64,000 bases of DNA from Rhodothermus marinus (lineage in GTDB: Bacteria; Bacteroidota; Rhodothermia; Rhodothermales; Rhodothermaceae): the NCBI RefSeq assembly GCF_009936275.1, contig NZ_AP019797.1:363501-427500 (forward strand). The letters are read 5' to 3'. Shown here one piece after another: positions 1-9,421 of the stretch. Under the pieces are notes generated by a model. The model did no database searches. It saw only the letters and a program-made list of their open reading frames with translations, and was not told the DNA's origin. A program made the translations under genes and the position numbers. Positions within the stretch are counted from its first letter, which is position 1; every line of letters starts with the position of its first letter.

Positions 1-231
1 CTCTACGAGGCGGATTATCGGTACCTGAGCCGGAGCGGCCGGCGCGGCACCTGGCCGTATCCGCGTACCGTGGCGTCGATCAGCGCCGACGCCCGCGTGG
101 CGCTTTTCGGGCTGCCCCTGGTGAACGAACTCAGTGGCGAGCCCGAGCTGGTCGGGGCCGACGGCGACCCGGAGGCCGGTCGCCGGGCCGTCATGCTCCT
201 GCTCCGAAGCCTTGGCTTTCCCGAACGATGA
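1..231 (+). CDS. Partial CDS, C-terminal 76 residues of an unrecognised protein
   Basis: The reading frame is open from the first base and stops at TGA 229-231, so only the C-terminal end of the protein is present. Its stop overlaps the ATG of the following TonB receptor in an ATGA arrangement, which implies translational coupling and one operon. The visible peptide is mixed polar and hydrophobic, ends in LGFPER, and has no membrane segment or motif I recognise. The tail lacks a T9SS sorting signature. Because the next four genes encode envelope or secreted proteins, this one may belong to the same system, but that is only inference from position. Confidence 0.75.
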   Translation, partial: LYEADYRYLSRSGRRGTWPYPRTVASISADARVALFGLPLVNELSGEPELVGADGDPEAGRRAVMLLLRSLGFPER

Positions 232-3143
232 ACCGACGGACAGCCGGACGCAACGCGATCCTGTGGTTGCTGCTGACGCTGGTCGGGGCCCTGCCGGCCC
301 GCGGCCAGGGAAGCATTGCGGGCACCGTGCGTGACGAGCGCGGCGAGCCGCTGCCCGGCGTGAACGTGGTGGTGGTCGGCACCAGCTACGGGGCGGCCAC
401 CGACCTGGACGGACGCTTCCGTATCGATGGATTGCGGCCGGGCGAGTACTCGGTGCGCGTCTCCTACGTGGGATTCGAGACCGTGCTCTTCACCGGCGTG
501 CGCGTCCGCGACGGCGAGACGACCACGCTGGACGTTACGCTCCGGGAGCAGGTGGTGGTCGGCGAAGAGGTGGTGGTCGTGGGCGAGCGGCCGCTGGTGG
601 ACGTCGAACAGTCGTCGAGCGCCTACATCGTCTCGCGTGAGCAGATCGAGGCAGCGCCGCTGCGTTCGGTGCAGGAGGTGGTGGGCCAGCAGGCCGGCGT
701 CCTGCGCGATCCGACGGGCCTGTACATCCGCGGCGGCCGCGCCTACGAGACCGGCTACTACGTGGACGGCGTCTCGGCCCGCGACCCGCTGGCCGGCACC
801 GGCTTCGGGCTCGACCTGGGCACGAACGCCTTCCAGGAAGTGGAGGTGATCACCGGCGGACTGGACGCCCGCTACGGCGACGTCACTTCGGGCGTGGTCT
901 CGATCCAGACCCGTGAGGGCGGCGAGCGTCTTTCGGGTAGCTTCACGCACAAACGGGATAACTTCGGGAGCCTGAACGAAAGCTGGGGCAGCAACTTCCA
1001 CGAAGACCTCTACGAGTTGACGCTGGGCGGACCGCTCGGCACCGACCGGCTTCGCTTTTTCGTGGCCGGTCAGGTGCAGCTCTCCGACGGCTTTACCCGG
1101 CACGTATCGGATCCCGACTCGGTGCGCTCGTCGCTGGTGAAGTGGGACTTCCTGCTGCCCCGCACGGGCAACCGCTGGAATGGCTTTCTGAAACTGACCT
1201 ACACGCCCTGGCCGGGACTGAAGCTGCAGGCCGCCTACCAGCGCTCGCTGACGGTCAACCAGAACACGCGCATGCTGCAGGTGACGGGCAACGAGGCCGT
1301 GGTGGCACCCGGCTTCCAGTATGCCTTCATCCTGCAGCCTGAAAACGCCAACACGTTCGCCCACGACAACGTGCTGGCCTACGTGAAGGCCTCGCACGTG
1401 ATCAACGAGCGCTCCTTCTACGAAATCCAGATCAGCCGTCTCTTTACCCGGCTTCGGGCCGATGCGAACGGGCGACGCTGGCGCCCCCGTGCCGTTACCA
1501 CCGAGCTGGACCCGCGAAGCATCGTCACCTACCCGGCCACGATCTTCGTGGACGAAAACGGCCAGCCCTTCGACCCCAACGCGCTCTTCGTGTTGCCCGG
1601 CCCCGGCCTGTACAACAACGGCGGGATCGCCACGCGCTTCCACGATCACTTTGCCGAGGAGTGGACGCTGCTGGGCACCTACACGCTGTTTTCGACGGAC
1701 CGCAACCGGCGGCTGAATGCCGGACTGGAGCTGAAATTCAACGACTACCAGTGGATCGACATCATCCGGCCCTGGGTGGGGGCGCCCATCGGCTCCGAAG
1801 CGGCGGAAGCGACCGGACGCCTCGGTGAAAGCGCCGACATCTGGCGCGTCAAACCGCGCCGCGGTGCACTCTTTACGACGGGCCAGGTGCGTTACCGGGG
1901 CCTGATCCTGAACGCCGGGCTTCGGCTGGAATGGTGGTCGCCGGGGCGGTACGTGGACCGGCTCGTGGACGATCCGCGCGCGCCGATTCTGGAGACCGTC
2001 CGCCGGGCCTACAAGGACGACACGGTGCCGTTTTTCGGGCTCCGGACCAAGTTCTTCCTGCTGCCGCGCCTTCGCGTCTCGTTCCCCATTCGCGAAAATC
2101 AGGTGCTCTTTTTCAACTACGGGCGCGCAACGCGCCTGCCGCACCCGACCTTCGTCTATGCCGGGCTCGATCCGTTCTACCAGGACCGCTCGTTCTTTGC
2201 CGACCTGGGCAATCCGAACCTGAATCCGGAGGTGGACATCTCCTACGAGCTGGGGCTTCGCTACCAGGTCACGAGCAACGACGTGCTGAGCGTGACGGCC
2301 TTCTGGCGGGACAAGTTCGACTTTATCACGATCGAAAACGTGATCATCCGCGACCCGACCGGCCGCGAGACGGTACGCGCCTTCCGTATCAACGGCGATT
2401 TTGCCCGCGTGCGTGGTCTGGAGGTCAGCTACCTGAAGCGCATCGGCGACTGGTTCCTGGGCCAGATGGCCGGCTCGTTTTCGCGGGCCACCGGCTTGAG
2501 CTCGACGAACAACGACGCGCTCGTGCAATTTCTGGCCCGGGGCGACATCGAAAACACCTTCGAAACGCCGCTGGCCTGGGACCGACCGATCGATCTAAAG
2601 GCCAGCGTCACGCTCACCTACGATCGGCCGCGGCCGCTGCTGGGCCTGCCCGGATTGAACCGGCTGCAACTGTTCCTTTCGACGACGTTCCGGAGCGGCC
2701 AGCGCTACACGCCCGCCGAATTCAAAGGCTACCAGACGAATCCCTTCACGGGCGAGGCGAACTGGCGGCCCATCTACGAGATCGTCTCGGATCCGGCCGC
2801 CCGCTACAGCCGCATCGGAGCGCCCTGGTGGTGGTTCGATCTGGCCCTGCGCCGTCGCATCCGACTGGCTGGCAACGACCTGGAGCTTTCCGTCGAGATC
2901 ACAAATCTGTTCAATCAGAAAAACAGCGTGATCGTCAATCCGGTGACGGGTAAAGCCTATCCGGATGTCGATCCGGAGAAGACCGATTTTACGAAGCTTC
3001 GGGGCAATCGAGACTTCGATGTGCCCATCAACGTGCGCGATCCGCGCTACGAGGATCCGACCACGACCGGGTTGCCGCCGTTCAACCCGGCGCGTTTCCT
3101 GCCGCCGCGCCATGTGATGTTTGGAATCTCCTATGCGTTCTGA
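228..3143 (+). CDS. TonB-dependent receptor with N-terminal carboxypeptidase-like domain
   Basis: This is an outer-membrane active transporter of 971 residues. Residues 1-26 form a signal peptide ending near ALPARG. Residues about 29-110 are a CarboxypepD_reg-like beta-sandwich (IAGTVRDERGEPLPGVNV). A plug domain follows at about 125-235, with YIRGGRAYETGYYVDGV and a VEVITGGLDARYGD stretch typical of plugs. The rest is beta-barrel and ends in Phe (GISYAF), the usual outer-membrane C-terminus. No SusD-type partner follows; the next gene is PorV-like, a pairing common in Rhodothermota and Ignavibacteria-type genomes. The substrate is unknown. The downstream secreted nuclease-like protein makes phosphate or nucleotide products a possibility, but this is inference. 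Confidence 0.93.
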   Translation: MNRRTAGRNAILWLLLTLVGALPARGQGSIAGTVRDERGEPLPGVNVVVVGTSYGAATDLDGRFRIDGLRPGEYSVRVSYVGFETVLFTGVRVRDGETTTLDVTLREQVVVGEEVVVVGERPLVDVEQSSSAYIVSREQIEAAPLRSVQEVVGQQAGVLRDPTGLYIRGGRAYETGYYVDGVSARDPLAGTGFGLDLGTNAFQEVEVITGGLDARYGDVTSGVVSIQTREGGERLSGSFTHKRDNFGSLNESWGSNFHEDLYELTLGGPLGTDRLRFFVAGQVQLSDGFTRHVSDPDSVRSSLVKWDFLLPRTGNRWNGFLKLTYTPWPGLKLQAAYQRSLTVNQNTRMLQVTGNEAVVAPGFQYAFILQPENANTFAHDNVLAYVKASHVINERSFYEIQISRLFTRLRADANGRRWRPRAVTTELDPRSIVTYPATIFVDENGQPFDPNALFVLPGPGLYNNGGIATRFHDHFAEEWTLLGTYTLFSTDRNRRLNAGLELKFNDYQWIDIIRPWVGAPIGSEAAEATGRLGESADIWRVKPRRGALFTTGQVRYRGLILNAGLRLEWWSPGRYVDRLVDDPRAPILETVRRAYKDDTVPFFGLRTKFFLLPRLRVSFPIRENQVLFFNYGRATRLPHPTFVYAGLDPFYQDRSFFADLGNPNLNPEVDISYELGLRYQVTSNDVLSVTAFWRDKFDFITIENVIIRDPTGRETVRAFRINGDFARVRGLEVSYLKRIGDWFLGQMAGSFSRATGLSSTNNDALVQFLARGDIENTFETPLAWDRPIDLKASVTLTYDRPRPLLGLPGLNRLQLFLSTTFRSGQRYTPAEFKGYQTNPFTGEANWRPIYEIVSDPAARYSRIGAPWWWFDLALRRRIRLAGNDLELSVEITNLFNQKNSVIVNPVTGKAYPDVDPEKTDFTKLRGNRDFDVPINVRDPRYEDPTTTGLPPFNPARFLPPRHVMFGISYAF

Positions 3144-4212
3144 GCGAATGACACGGATCTGCCTGCTGCTGGCACTGCTGCTCGGGGCGTTCGGCGAGGC
3201 CCGGGCGCAGCTCCTGCCGTCCTACGGGCGAGATCGGGCCGGCACGTCGGGCTTCCAGTTTCTGAAGATTCCGGTGGATGCCCGCTCGGCCGCGCTGGGC
3301 GAGACGGTGGTGGCCGAGGCATTCGACGCTTCGGCGCTGTTCTGGAATCCGGCGCTGGCCGCGCAGATCGAAAACGTGCAGGTGGGCGTCGGCCACACCG
3401 CCTATTTCGTGGACATCCGGCTCGACTACCTGTCGCTGATCTATCCGCTCCGCTGGGGCGGGCTGACGCTGGGGCTGAGCCTGGAGGCGCTCGACTCGGG
3501 CGAGATGCCGGTGACGACCGAGTTCGAGCCCTATGGCACCGGCGAGATGTTCAGCTTCCGGGACCTGGCGCTGGGGCTGAGCGTGGCGCAGCCGCTCACG
3601 GACCTGTTCAGCTACGGCATCACGGCCCGCTACGTGCGCGAGAGTGTGGCCGAGCTGGTCACGCAGACGCTTCTGTTCGACCTGGGCATTTTCTACCGGG
3701 TGGGCGATACCGGCGTGCAGATGGCCGTGGCGATCCGGCATTTCGGGTTTGACGGCCGCCCTGAGGGCAAACTGGCGCGTACGGTGATCGCGCAGACGGG
3801 TCCGGCCAAGCGGGCTGCCGATCCGGAGCCGATTGCGACGACGCCGGATCCGAGCGTGCGCATCGAAACCGAGTTCGAGACCATCACGCCGCCCACTACG
3901 TTTCTGCTGGGCGTCAGCTACACGCTGCTCCGGGACAACCCGCAACATCGTCTAACGCTGCTGGGCCAGCTCACCAACCCGAACGACAACGCCGAGACCT
4001 TCAACGTGGGGGCCGAATACACCTGGAATCACACGCTGATGGTGCGGATGGGCTATCGGTTCGGCGTCGAGGAATTCCGCACCCCCGCGCTGGGCGTAGG
4101 GCTTCGATTGCCCGAACTGGTGGCCGGAGTGCAGGCCCGCTTTGACTACGGGTTCCAGCATCTGGAACGCCTCGGCACGGTGCATCGCGTGGGGCTTAAT
4201 CTGGAGTTGTGA
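3133..4212 (+). CDS. PorV/PorQ-family outer-membrane protein
   Basis: The predicted product is about 359 residues with a signal peptide (TRICLLLALLLGAFGEARAQ). It then has the family hallmark near the N-terminus: FLKIPVDARSAALGETVVA followed by ASALFWNPA, as in PorV/PorQ/UPF0164 barrels. These proteins are FadL-like barrels; PorV shuttles T9SS cargo, but many paralogues pair with TonB receptors without known function. I chose ATG 3133, which overlaps the receptor stop by 11 bases. TTG 3121 and ATG 3148 are also possible, the latter starting directly with the hydrophobic segment. The gene is followed closely by the propeller lipoprotein in the same operon. Confidence 0.85.
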   Translation: MRSERMTRICLLLALLLGAFGEARAQLLPSYGRDRAGTSGFQFLKIPVDARSAALGETVVAEAFDASALFWNPALAAQIENVQVGVGHTAYFVDIRLDYLSLIYPLRWGGLTLGLSLEALDSGEMPVTTEFEPYGTGEMFSFRDLALGLSVAQPLTDLFSYGITARYVRESVAELVTQTLLFDLGIFYRVGDTGVQMAVAIRHFGFDGRPEGKLARTVIAQTGPAKRAADPEPIATTPDPSVRIETEFETITPPTTFLLGVSYTLLRDNPQHRLTLLGQLTNPNDNAETFNVGAEYTWNHTLMVRMGYRFGVEEFRTPALGVGLRLPELVAGVQARFDYGFQHLERLGTVHRVGLNLEL

Positions 4213-4214
4213 CC

Positions 4215-5486
4215 ATGAGCCGTTTCCGTAGCGTGGCACGTCGGTGGACAAAGACCTGGGGCGCGTTGCTCGTACTCGGACTGCTGCTTGCCGGGTGCGA
4301 CGCCCTGCTGGGCACCAAGCAGGATCCGACCACCGAGGAGATTTTCCGCGTGGGACGCACCGAGCCCGGCCTGTTACGCGAGGTCGAGTATGTGCCGCTC
4401 TTTCCGTTCTACACGCTGGGGGGTGACGGCGCGCCGCTGGAAGCGCCAAAGGACGTGTACGTGGGCTTCGATACGTTCATCTACGTGGTGGACGCCCGGG
4501 GCCTGCACGTGCTGGACCAGGCGGGCCGACCGGCCGTATTCATCCCGATTCCCGGTGGGGCAACTTCGGTCATCCAGGACCGGCGGCTGCACGTGTACGT
4601 AACGGCCCGGCGCGATACCACGATCGGAGGACGCACCTGGAATCTGCCCGTCGTGCTGCACTATGCGGGCATTCCTACGGGCAATCCCCGCCTGGTGGAC
4701 ATCCTCTGGCATCCGTTCGACGACCGCTCGCGTCGGCTGAACCGACCCGATCCGATTCCCACCGACGAACAGGTCGAGTTCACGGGCGTGGCCGTGCTGG
4801 CCGACAACTCGATCTACGTGGCGCGGCGCGGCCCGGTCAACGATCCGGCCTCGGTCATTCTGCCCCACAACACGATTCTGGAGTTCACGCCGGACGGCAT
4901 CAACACGCAGGCGCTCGTGACGCTCGATCCCCGCCAGCCGAGCCTTCGCAGCGCCATCAACCCTTCGGATGTGCTGACGTTCGTTCATCCGCCGCAACGT
5001 ACGACGTTTCCATTCCTTCGCGACTTTTACATCGCCCAGACGCCCCCCGAAGGGGAGCGGCTCCGCTACGCCGTCCTGTCGATCCGCGCCGTCGAGACGC
5101 CCGACGGGATCGAATACCGCCCGGACGCCGACAAAATTCAGATCGTGGGCGACACGACGCGGGGCGACGGCTTCCTGTACGAGGATTTCAAGTTTGGCTG
5201 TCCTTCGGACCTGGCCTTTGCGGCCGACGGCACCAACTACCTGTTCGTGCTCGACGCCTGCAAGGATAGCCTGTTCGTTTTCACGTCGGCGGGTGTCGAG
5301 GGCGTGGCGCCGCCGCCCGGGGCGGCCAGTACGAAGCCGGTGGTGGTATCGTTCGGTGGGCGTGGAGACGGCTCCCGCCAGTTCAATAACCCGCAGGGGG
5401 TGGCCTACGACCGGCGCATCGTCTACGTGGCCGACACCGGCAACAACCGCATCGCCCGCTTCCGCCTCAACACGGACTTCGAATGA
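4215..5486 (+). CDS. Secreted lipoprotein with NHL-like beta-propeller
   Basis: The product of 423 residues begins with a lipoprotein signal; the lipobox LLAGC places the lipidated cysteine at residue 28. The body contains repeated propeller blades of the type DVYVGFDTFIYVVDARGLHVLD and, at the end, PQGVAYDRRIVYVADTGNNRIARFRL, a clear NHL-repeat signature. It is probably anchored to the outer or inner membrane and faces the periplasm or surface. ATG 4215 is preferred to the upstream GTG 4209. The stop overlaps the start of the next gene (ATGA at 5483). The role in the operon is unknown; NHL propellers usually bind proteins or ligands rather than catalyse. Confidence 0.85.
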   Translation: MSRFRSVARRWTKTWGALLVLGLLLAGCDALLGTKQDPTTEEIFRVGRTEPGLLREVEYVPLFPFYTLGGDGAPLEAPKDVYVGFDTFIYVVDARGLHVLDQAGRPAVFIPIPGGATSVIQDRRLHVYVTARRDTTIGGRTWNLPVVLHYAGIPTGNPRLVDILWHPFDDRSRRLNRPDPIPTDEQVEFTGVAVLADNSIYVARRGPVNDPASVILPHNTILEFTPDGINTQALVTLDPRQPSLRSAINPSDVLTFVHPPQRTTFPFLRDFYIAQTPPEGERLRYAVLSIRAVETPDGIEYRPDADKIQIVGDTTRGDGFLYEDFKFGCPSDLAFAADGTNYLFVLDACKDSLFVFTSAGVEGVAPPPGAASTKPVVVSFGGRGDGSRQFNNPQGVAYDRRIVYVADTGNNRIARFRLNTDFE

Positions 5487-6664
5487 AGCGCGCGCTGCTC
5501 GTCCTGCTGCTCGGCTGGGTCCTTCCGGCGTGGGCGCAGATCCCCTCGGTGGGCACATCCGCCACGCTGGAGGTGGGCACCTGGAACGTGGAGTGGTTCG
5601 GCGATCCGGATAACGGCCCCTCGGACGAAGCGCGGCAGCAGGCGAACGTCCGCGCCGTCATCGCGCAGAGTGGGATCGACCTCTGGGCCCTGCAGGAGGT
5701 GAGCGACCCGGCCGCCTTTCAGGCATTGCTCGATAGTCTGGGAAGCGATTACGAAGGCGTGCTGGGCGAAACGGCCTCGCCGGGCGTGACGCAGCGGCTG
5801 GCTTTCGTCTACCGCCGCGACGTGGTGCAGCGCCGACGCGTCGAACGAATCCTGACCGAGTTCGCCGAAGCGTTCGCCTTCCGGCCGCCACTTTTGCTGG
5901 AAGCTGCCGTACACCTGCCCGATACGACGGTCGTAGTCACCTTCATCACGCTGCACATGAAAGCCGGGAGCGGTCTGGACGACTACGACCGACGGCGCGA
6001 AGCGGCACAGCGTCTGAAAAGCCGGCTCGATCTGCTCTATGGCACCCGTCCCGTCATCGTGCTGGGCGACTGGAACGACGAGCTGCACGCGTCGATCCTC
6101 ACAGGCCTGCCGTCGCCCTATGAAAACTTCCGCTCCGATACCGACGATTACCGCTTTCTGACCGAAGCGCTGGACGCGGCCGACCTGCCCACCTGGTGCG
6201 GCAACAGCAGTACGTGCCGGACGGGATCGACACTTGACCACATCCTGATCACCGACGAACTGTTCGACGCCTACGAGGAAAGTTCGGCGGACCGTTTTAC
6301 GGCGCTGCTCGATGCAATCCCGGGTTACGTGTTTTCCACGTCGGACCACCTGCCGGTTTATGCCCGCTTTCGGTTTCGGGGGGCGTCCGGCGTGGCCGTT
6401 TCCGGCGAGCCGGAGATTGCCCTGCAACTGTACCCCAATCCTGCACGCGGCCAGGTCCGGGTCGTCTGGGAAGGCCGGGGGGCGCCGGTCGCAATTCGAG
6501 TATGGGATGTGCTCGGACGTCTGGTGCGTCGGTGGGAGCGACCGGCGGGCGTCGGTCAGGTGCGGTTTTACATCGATCTGGAAGGGCTGGCAGCCGGAGT
6601 GTATCGGGTCGAGGTGGCGGAGGGCGATCGGCGCGTCAGTCGGACGTTGATCCGGCTTCCGTAG
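5483..6664 (+). CDS. Secreted endonuclease/exonuclease/phosphatase protein with T9SS sorting domain
   Basis: The 393-residue protein starts with a signal peptide (MKRALLVLLLGWVLPAWAQ). The EEP catalytic fold covers about residues 25-305 and shows the expected motifs in order: GTWNVEWFGDP, LQEV, LHMKAG, GDWND, DHILITDEL and the terminal SDHLPVY. The last 80 residues form a T9SS type A sorting domain (LQLYPNPARGQVRV, WDVLGRLVR, GLAAGVYRVEV). The enzyme is therefore predicted to be exported across the outer membrane and to hydrolyse phosphodiester or phosphomonoester bonds; nuclease activity is the simplest guess but not proven. It overlaps the preceding gene by four bases, and its 3' end overlaps the convergent dipeptidase gene by 29 bases. 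Confidence 0.9.
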   Translation: MKRALLVLLLGWVLPAWAQIPSVGTSATLEVGTWNVEWFGDPDNGPSDEARQQANVRAVIAQSGIDLWALQEVSDPAAFQALLDSLGSDYEGVLGETASPGVTQRLAFVYRRDVVQRRRVERILTEFAEAFAFRPPLLLEAAVHLPDTTVVVTFITLHMKAGSGLDDYDRRREAAQRLKSRLDLLYGTRPVIVLGDWNDELHASILTGLPSPYENFRSDTDDYRFLTEALDAADLPTWCGNSSTCRTGSTLDHILITDELFDAYEESSADRFTALLDAIPGYVFSTSDHLPVYARFRFRGASGVAVSGEPEIALQLYPNPARGQVRVVWEGRGAPVAIRVWDVLGRLVRRWERPAGVGQVRFYIDLEGLAAGVYRVEVAEGDRRVSRTLIRLP

Positions 6665-7928
6665 CCTGAAGGCGGGAGGCGACGCGTTCGGCTTCGCGCA
6701 GCACGCGCAGCAAATTGCCGCCCAGGATTTTCTGAATGTCCGTCTCGGAGTAGCCGCGGCGGTAGAGGCCGTAGGTGATCCAGGGCAGACGCGTCACGTC
6801 TTCGAGTCCGGCGGGCAGGTCGAACACGCCGTCGAAGTCCGAGCCCAGCCCGACGTGGTCGATCCCCGCCACCTGCACGGCGTGGTCGATATGGTCGAGC
6901 ACGTCTTCGAGCGTGGCGCCCGGCAGACCCCGCTCGCGCCGGACCGCATAGACAGCATTCCAGAGCTGGCGCAGGTTGCCGCCTGTGCGGCGCTCGGCCT
7001 CGGCGTAGACGTCGGCCGTCAGGTGCGGATTGACCAGCGCGTCGAAGAAGTTGATGAGCACGACGCCGCCGTTGCGAGCCAGCGCCCGGAGCATTTCGTC
7101 GCTGGCGTTGCGGACGGCGGGCACCAGCGCCCGCATCGAGGAATGCGAGAGAATGACGGGGGCCTCGGAGATGGCCAGCACGTCGAAGAAGGTCGCGTCG
7201 GACGCGTGCGATAGGTCGATGAGCATGCCGAGGCGGTTCATTGCGCGGACGATCCGGCGGCCTTCTTTGCTGAGGCCGTTCCAGCGCGGGCGATCCTGGG
7301 AGGCATCGGCCAGCCGATTCGTGTTGACGTGCGTGAGCGTGACATACCGAATGCCGGCTTCGTAAAGCGCCCGGAGCGTGTCCACCGAGCCGGCCAGTGC
7401 GTGGCCGCCTTCGAGCCCCAGCAGGATCGCTTTGCGGCCGCTTCGTGTGATGCGCAGCACGTCGGCGGCCGAGTAGGCGAGCGCGACGCTGTCGGCGTGG
7501 GCGGCCACCTGGCGGCGCACTTCGGCGATCAGGCGACGGGCGTAGCGGACGGCCGCCGCGCCTTCGCCGTAGGCGGCGGGTACATAGATCGAAAAGAACG
7601 CGGCGTCGAGTCCGCCTTCGAACATGCGGGGCAGGTCCACGTGACCGTCGGCCCGGCGGTGGCGTCGTCCGAAGTCGAAGCCCTCCAGCATGCGGGTGGG
7701 CGTGTCGATGTGCCCGTCGAAGACCAGCGTGCGGTAGTGGAGCGCCAGCACCCGTGCCCAGAGTGTGTCCAGACGCAGCAGGGCGTGGTAGCGGGGTGGC
7801 GGTAGCGCAACGGGACCACCGTCCTCGGCCCGGAGCGTGTCGGCCGGGAGAGGCGGCGTCGGCGTGGGCGTCTGGGCCCGACAGGCCGGCGCCAGCAACA
7901 GCAGCAAAAACGCGAGACGCATCAGCAT
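6636..7928 (-). CDS. Membrane dipeptidase (M19, renal dipeptidase family)
   Basis: The 430-residue product is a zinc metallopeptidase of family M19, which cleaves dipeptides including some with D-residues. Metal ligand motifs are visible: FDGHIDTP with the first His and Asp, LEGGHAL with the bridging Glu, and later DLSHAS and ILSHSS with the remaining His residues, followed by GLGSDFDG near the C-terminus. The N-terminus (MLMRLAFLLLLLAPACRAQ) is an export signal, possibly a lipoprotein signal with cysteine 16. I chose ATG 7928, discarding an upstream extension that has no signal character; ATG 7922 is equally possible. It stands alone, convergent with the nuclease gene. Confidence 0.92.
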   Translation of the reverse strand: MLMRLAFLLLLLAPACRAQTPTPTPPLPADTLRAEDGGPVALPPPRYHALLRLDTLWARVLALHYRTLVFDGHIDTPTRMLEGFDFGRRHRRADGHVDLPRMFEGGLDAAFFSIYVPAAYGEGAAAVRYARRLIAEVRRQVAAHADSVALAYSAADVLRITRSGRKAILLGLEGGHALAGSVDTLRALYEAGIRYVTLTHVNTNRLADASQDRPRWNGLSKEGRRIVRAMNRLGMLIDLSHASDATFFDVLAISEAPVILSHSSMRALVPAVRNASDEMLRALARNGGVVLINFFDALVNPHLTADVYAEAERRTGGNLRQLWNAVYAVRRERGLPGATLEDVLDHIDHAVQVAGIDHVGLGSDFDGVFDLPAGLEDVTRLPWITYGLYRRGYSETDIQKILGGNLLRVLREAERVASRLQATEAGSTSD

Positions 7929-8016
7929 ACGGTCCACCACGGTGCGGCCAGTACGTCCGGCGCCAGCCATTCGATCCGGGAGCCGATCAGGTATGTGAAG
8001 CCGGGGAATAAAAATG

Positions 8017-8031
8017 ATTCACGGCGTGAAT
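8017..8031. promoter_or_regulatory. Small inverted repeat upstream of dipeptidase gene
   Basis: ATTCAC and GTGAAT flank a GGC spacer about 90 bases upstream of the M19 dipeptidase start, in a short AT-richer stretch. The size and symmetry would suit a dimeric regulator, but a single copy this short can arise by chance. Confidence 0.25.
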
Positions 8032-8063
8032 AGCTTGCCGATCCGCAGCCTGGCTCCATACAG

Positions 8064-8090
8064 AAAAGCCCCTCCCGCGCGGGAGGGGCT
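8064..8090 (-). terminator. Rho-independent terminator of the PfpI-family gene
   Basis: Positions 8067-8090 are a perfect 24-base palindrome (arms AGCCCCTCCCGC and GCGGGAGGGGCT). On the minus strand it is followed by a TTTT run, complementary to 8064-8067. It sits about 30 bases past the stop of the minus-strand gene that ends at 8120. Confidence 0.85.
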
Positions 8091-8119
8091 CACGGATGGC
8101 TATGCTGTGCAAGGAGCGC

Positions 8120-8719
8120 TCAGGCCATGGCGGCTTCCTCGTGTTCGATGCGCAGCCCGAGCACCTTGAAGAATTCGGCCAGCCAGCGCGGATGGGCCGG
8201 CCAGGCTGGCGCCGTCACCAGGTTGCCGTCCACCACGACCTCATCGACCGGCACCTCGACGTACTCGCCACCGGCCGCCTTCACCTCGGGACCGACGGCC
8301 GGGTAGGCCGTGCAGCGGCGGCCCTTCAGCACGTCGGCCGCCGTCAGGATCTGCAGCCCGTGGCAGATGGCCGCGATCGGCTTGTTGTTCTGAGCGAAGT
8401 GGCGGACGATCTCCAGCACGCGGTTGTTCAGGCGCAGGTACTCGGGCGCCCGGCCACCCGGAATCACCAGCGCGTCGTAGTCCTCCGGACGGATCTCGTC
8501 GAAGGTGGCGTTGAGCTGGAAGTTGTGGCCGGGCTTTTCGGAGTAGGTCTGGTCGCCTTCGAAATCATGGACGGCGGTGCGGACCTTTTCGCCTTTCCGC
8601 TTGCCCGGGCAGACGGCATCGACCTGGAAACCGACGGCCTGCAGCGCCTGGAAGGGGACCATGATCTCGTAGTCCTCGCCGAAGTCCCCGACGATCATCA
8701 GAATTCGCTTGGCAGCCAT
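8120..8719 (-). CDS. DJ-1/PfpI family protein
   Basis: The 199-residue product has the class I glutamine-amidotransferase-like fold of the DJ-1/PfpI superfamily. The N-terminus [14 protein letters not shown] contains the acidic residue that pairs with the nucleophile. The nucleophile elbow [11 protein letters not shown] places the reactive cysteine at residue 119, next to His120, as in PfpI-type peptidases and glyoxalases. The start ATG at 8719 is fixed by a strong Shine-Dalgarno AGAGGAGG just upstream; the longer open frame is not needed. The gene is followed by a strong terminator and preceded by a DoxX gene in the same direction. Members act as proteases, glyoxalase III or deglycases, so the exact reaction is open. 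Confidence 0.93.
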   Translation of the reverse strand: MAAKRILMIVGDFGEDYEIMVPFQALQAVGFQVDAVCPGKRKGEKVRTAVHDFEGDQTYSEKPGHNFQLNATFDEIRPEDYDALVIPGGRAPEYLRLNNRVLEIVRHFAQNNKPIAAICHGLQILTAADVLKGRRCTAYPAVGPEVKAAGGEYVEVPVDEVVVDGNLVTAPAWPAHPRWLAEFFKVLGLRIEHEEAAMA

Positions 8720-8809
8720 GGCGCCTCCTCTGGATTGGTGGATGGGGATGGGATTAAGCGCTTCCGGAGAAAGCACGAAGAGCGGCCGGGGCTGTTCCGG
8801 TCGGGCCGG

Positions 8810-9241
8810 TTACGAAATCGTTACCTGTTGGCGGGCGCGGCGCGCGTCGAGGCTGTAGCGGCCGGGACCCGTGAGCATCAGAGCGATGAAGACAATGGCC
8901 AGCTCCAGTGGATACCAGGGACCGCCGGGGATCAGGCCCGTCAGGTGTCCGAGCGCGGCCACCAGGAGCGTGAGCGTCGGGAAAATCAAGGCCCAGGGGA
9001 AGAACAGGCCCAGCAGGAGCAACAGACCGCCACCGACCGCCTCCGAGAGCGCGGCTACCAGACCCCAGAAGGTCGGCGCAAAGTCGATCCCGAAGCCCTG
9101 CATGGCACCACCGACGCGCGCCCAGCGCTCCGGTCCGCCCAGCAGTTTGGGACCGCCGTGGATGAACAGAAACGTCAGGCCCAGACCGATCCGCACGATC
9201 AACAGGCCCAGATCGCGACGCTTTTCAGGATCACGCCACAT
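8810..9241 (-). CDS. DoxX family inner-membrane protein
   Basis: The 143-residue protein has four predicted transmembrane segments, starting LGLLIVRIGLGLTFLFIHGGPKL (a DoxX hallmark: R-x-G-x-G, then HG-x-x-K) and ending in an Arg-rich tail. I begin at ATG 9241 (MWRDPEKRR) because upstream sequence in frame is not membrane-like. DoxX proteins are small quinone- or thiosulfate-oxidation-associated membrane proteins, but most have no tested function. The gene lies 90 bases upstream of the PfpI-like gene on the same strand and could be cotranscribed with it. Confidence 0.88.
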   Translation of the reverse strand: MWRDPEKRRDLGLLIVRIGLGLTFLFIHGGPKLLGGPERWARVGGAMQGFGIDFAPTFWGLVAALSEAVGGGLLLLLGLFFPWALIFPTLTLLVAALGHLTGLIPGGPWYPLELAIVFIALMLTGPGRYSLDARRARQQVTIS

Positions 9242-9421
9242 GGTTTCGCAATGGGTTGGTGAACCGGTGCCGGAAGATAGTCGCGACGCGCCCGCAAGAC
9301 AAGCGGAGCGCTTCTGAACCGATACGGATGGCACCGGCGGCCGAATGCGCGTCAGTTTCGAGTTGTGAAATAAATTTATCTCTGACAATTCGTTTCGTTT
9401 CCATGTAGCGAACGAGCTGCA

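Noticed and set aside
15-2528. Open frame of 837 codons on the minus strand opposite the first TonB receptor
   Set aside because: High-GC codon bias of the receptor opens the complementary frame; the peptide is Arg/Val/His-rich with no domains, whereas the plus-strand frame has full family architecture.
8017-8031. Terminator for the dipeptidase region
   Set aside because: The short repeat is upstream of the dipeptidase start and lacks a T run; the real terminator is at 8064-8090.
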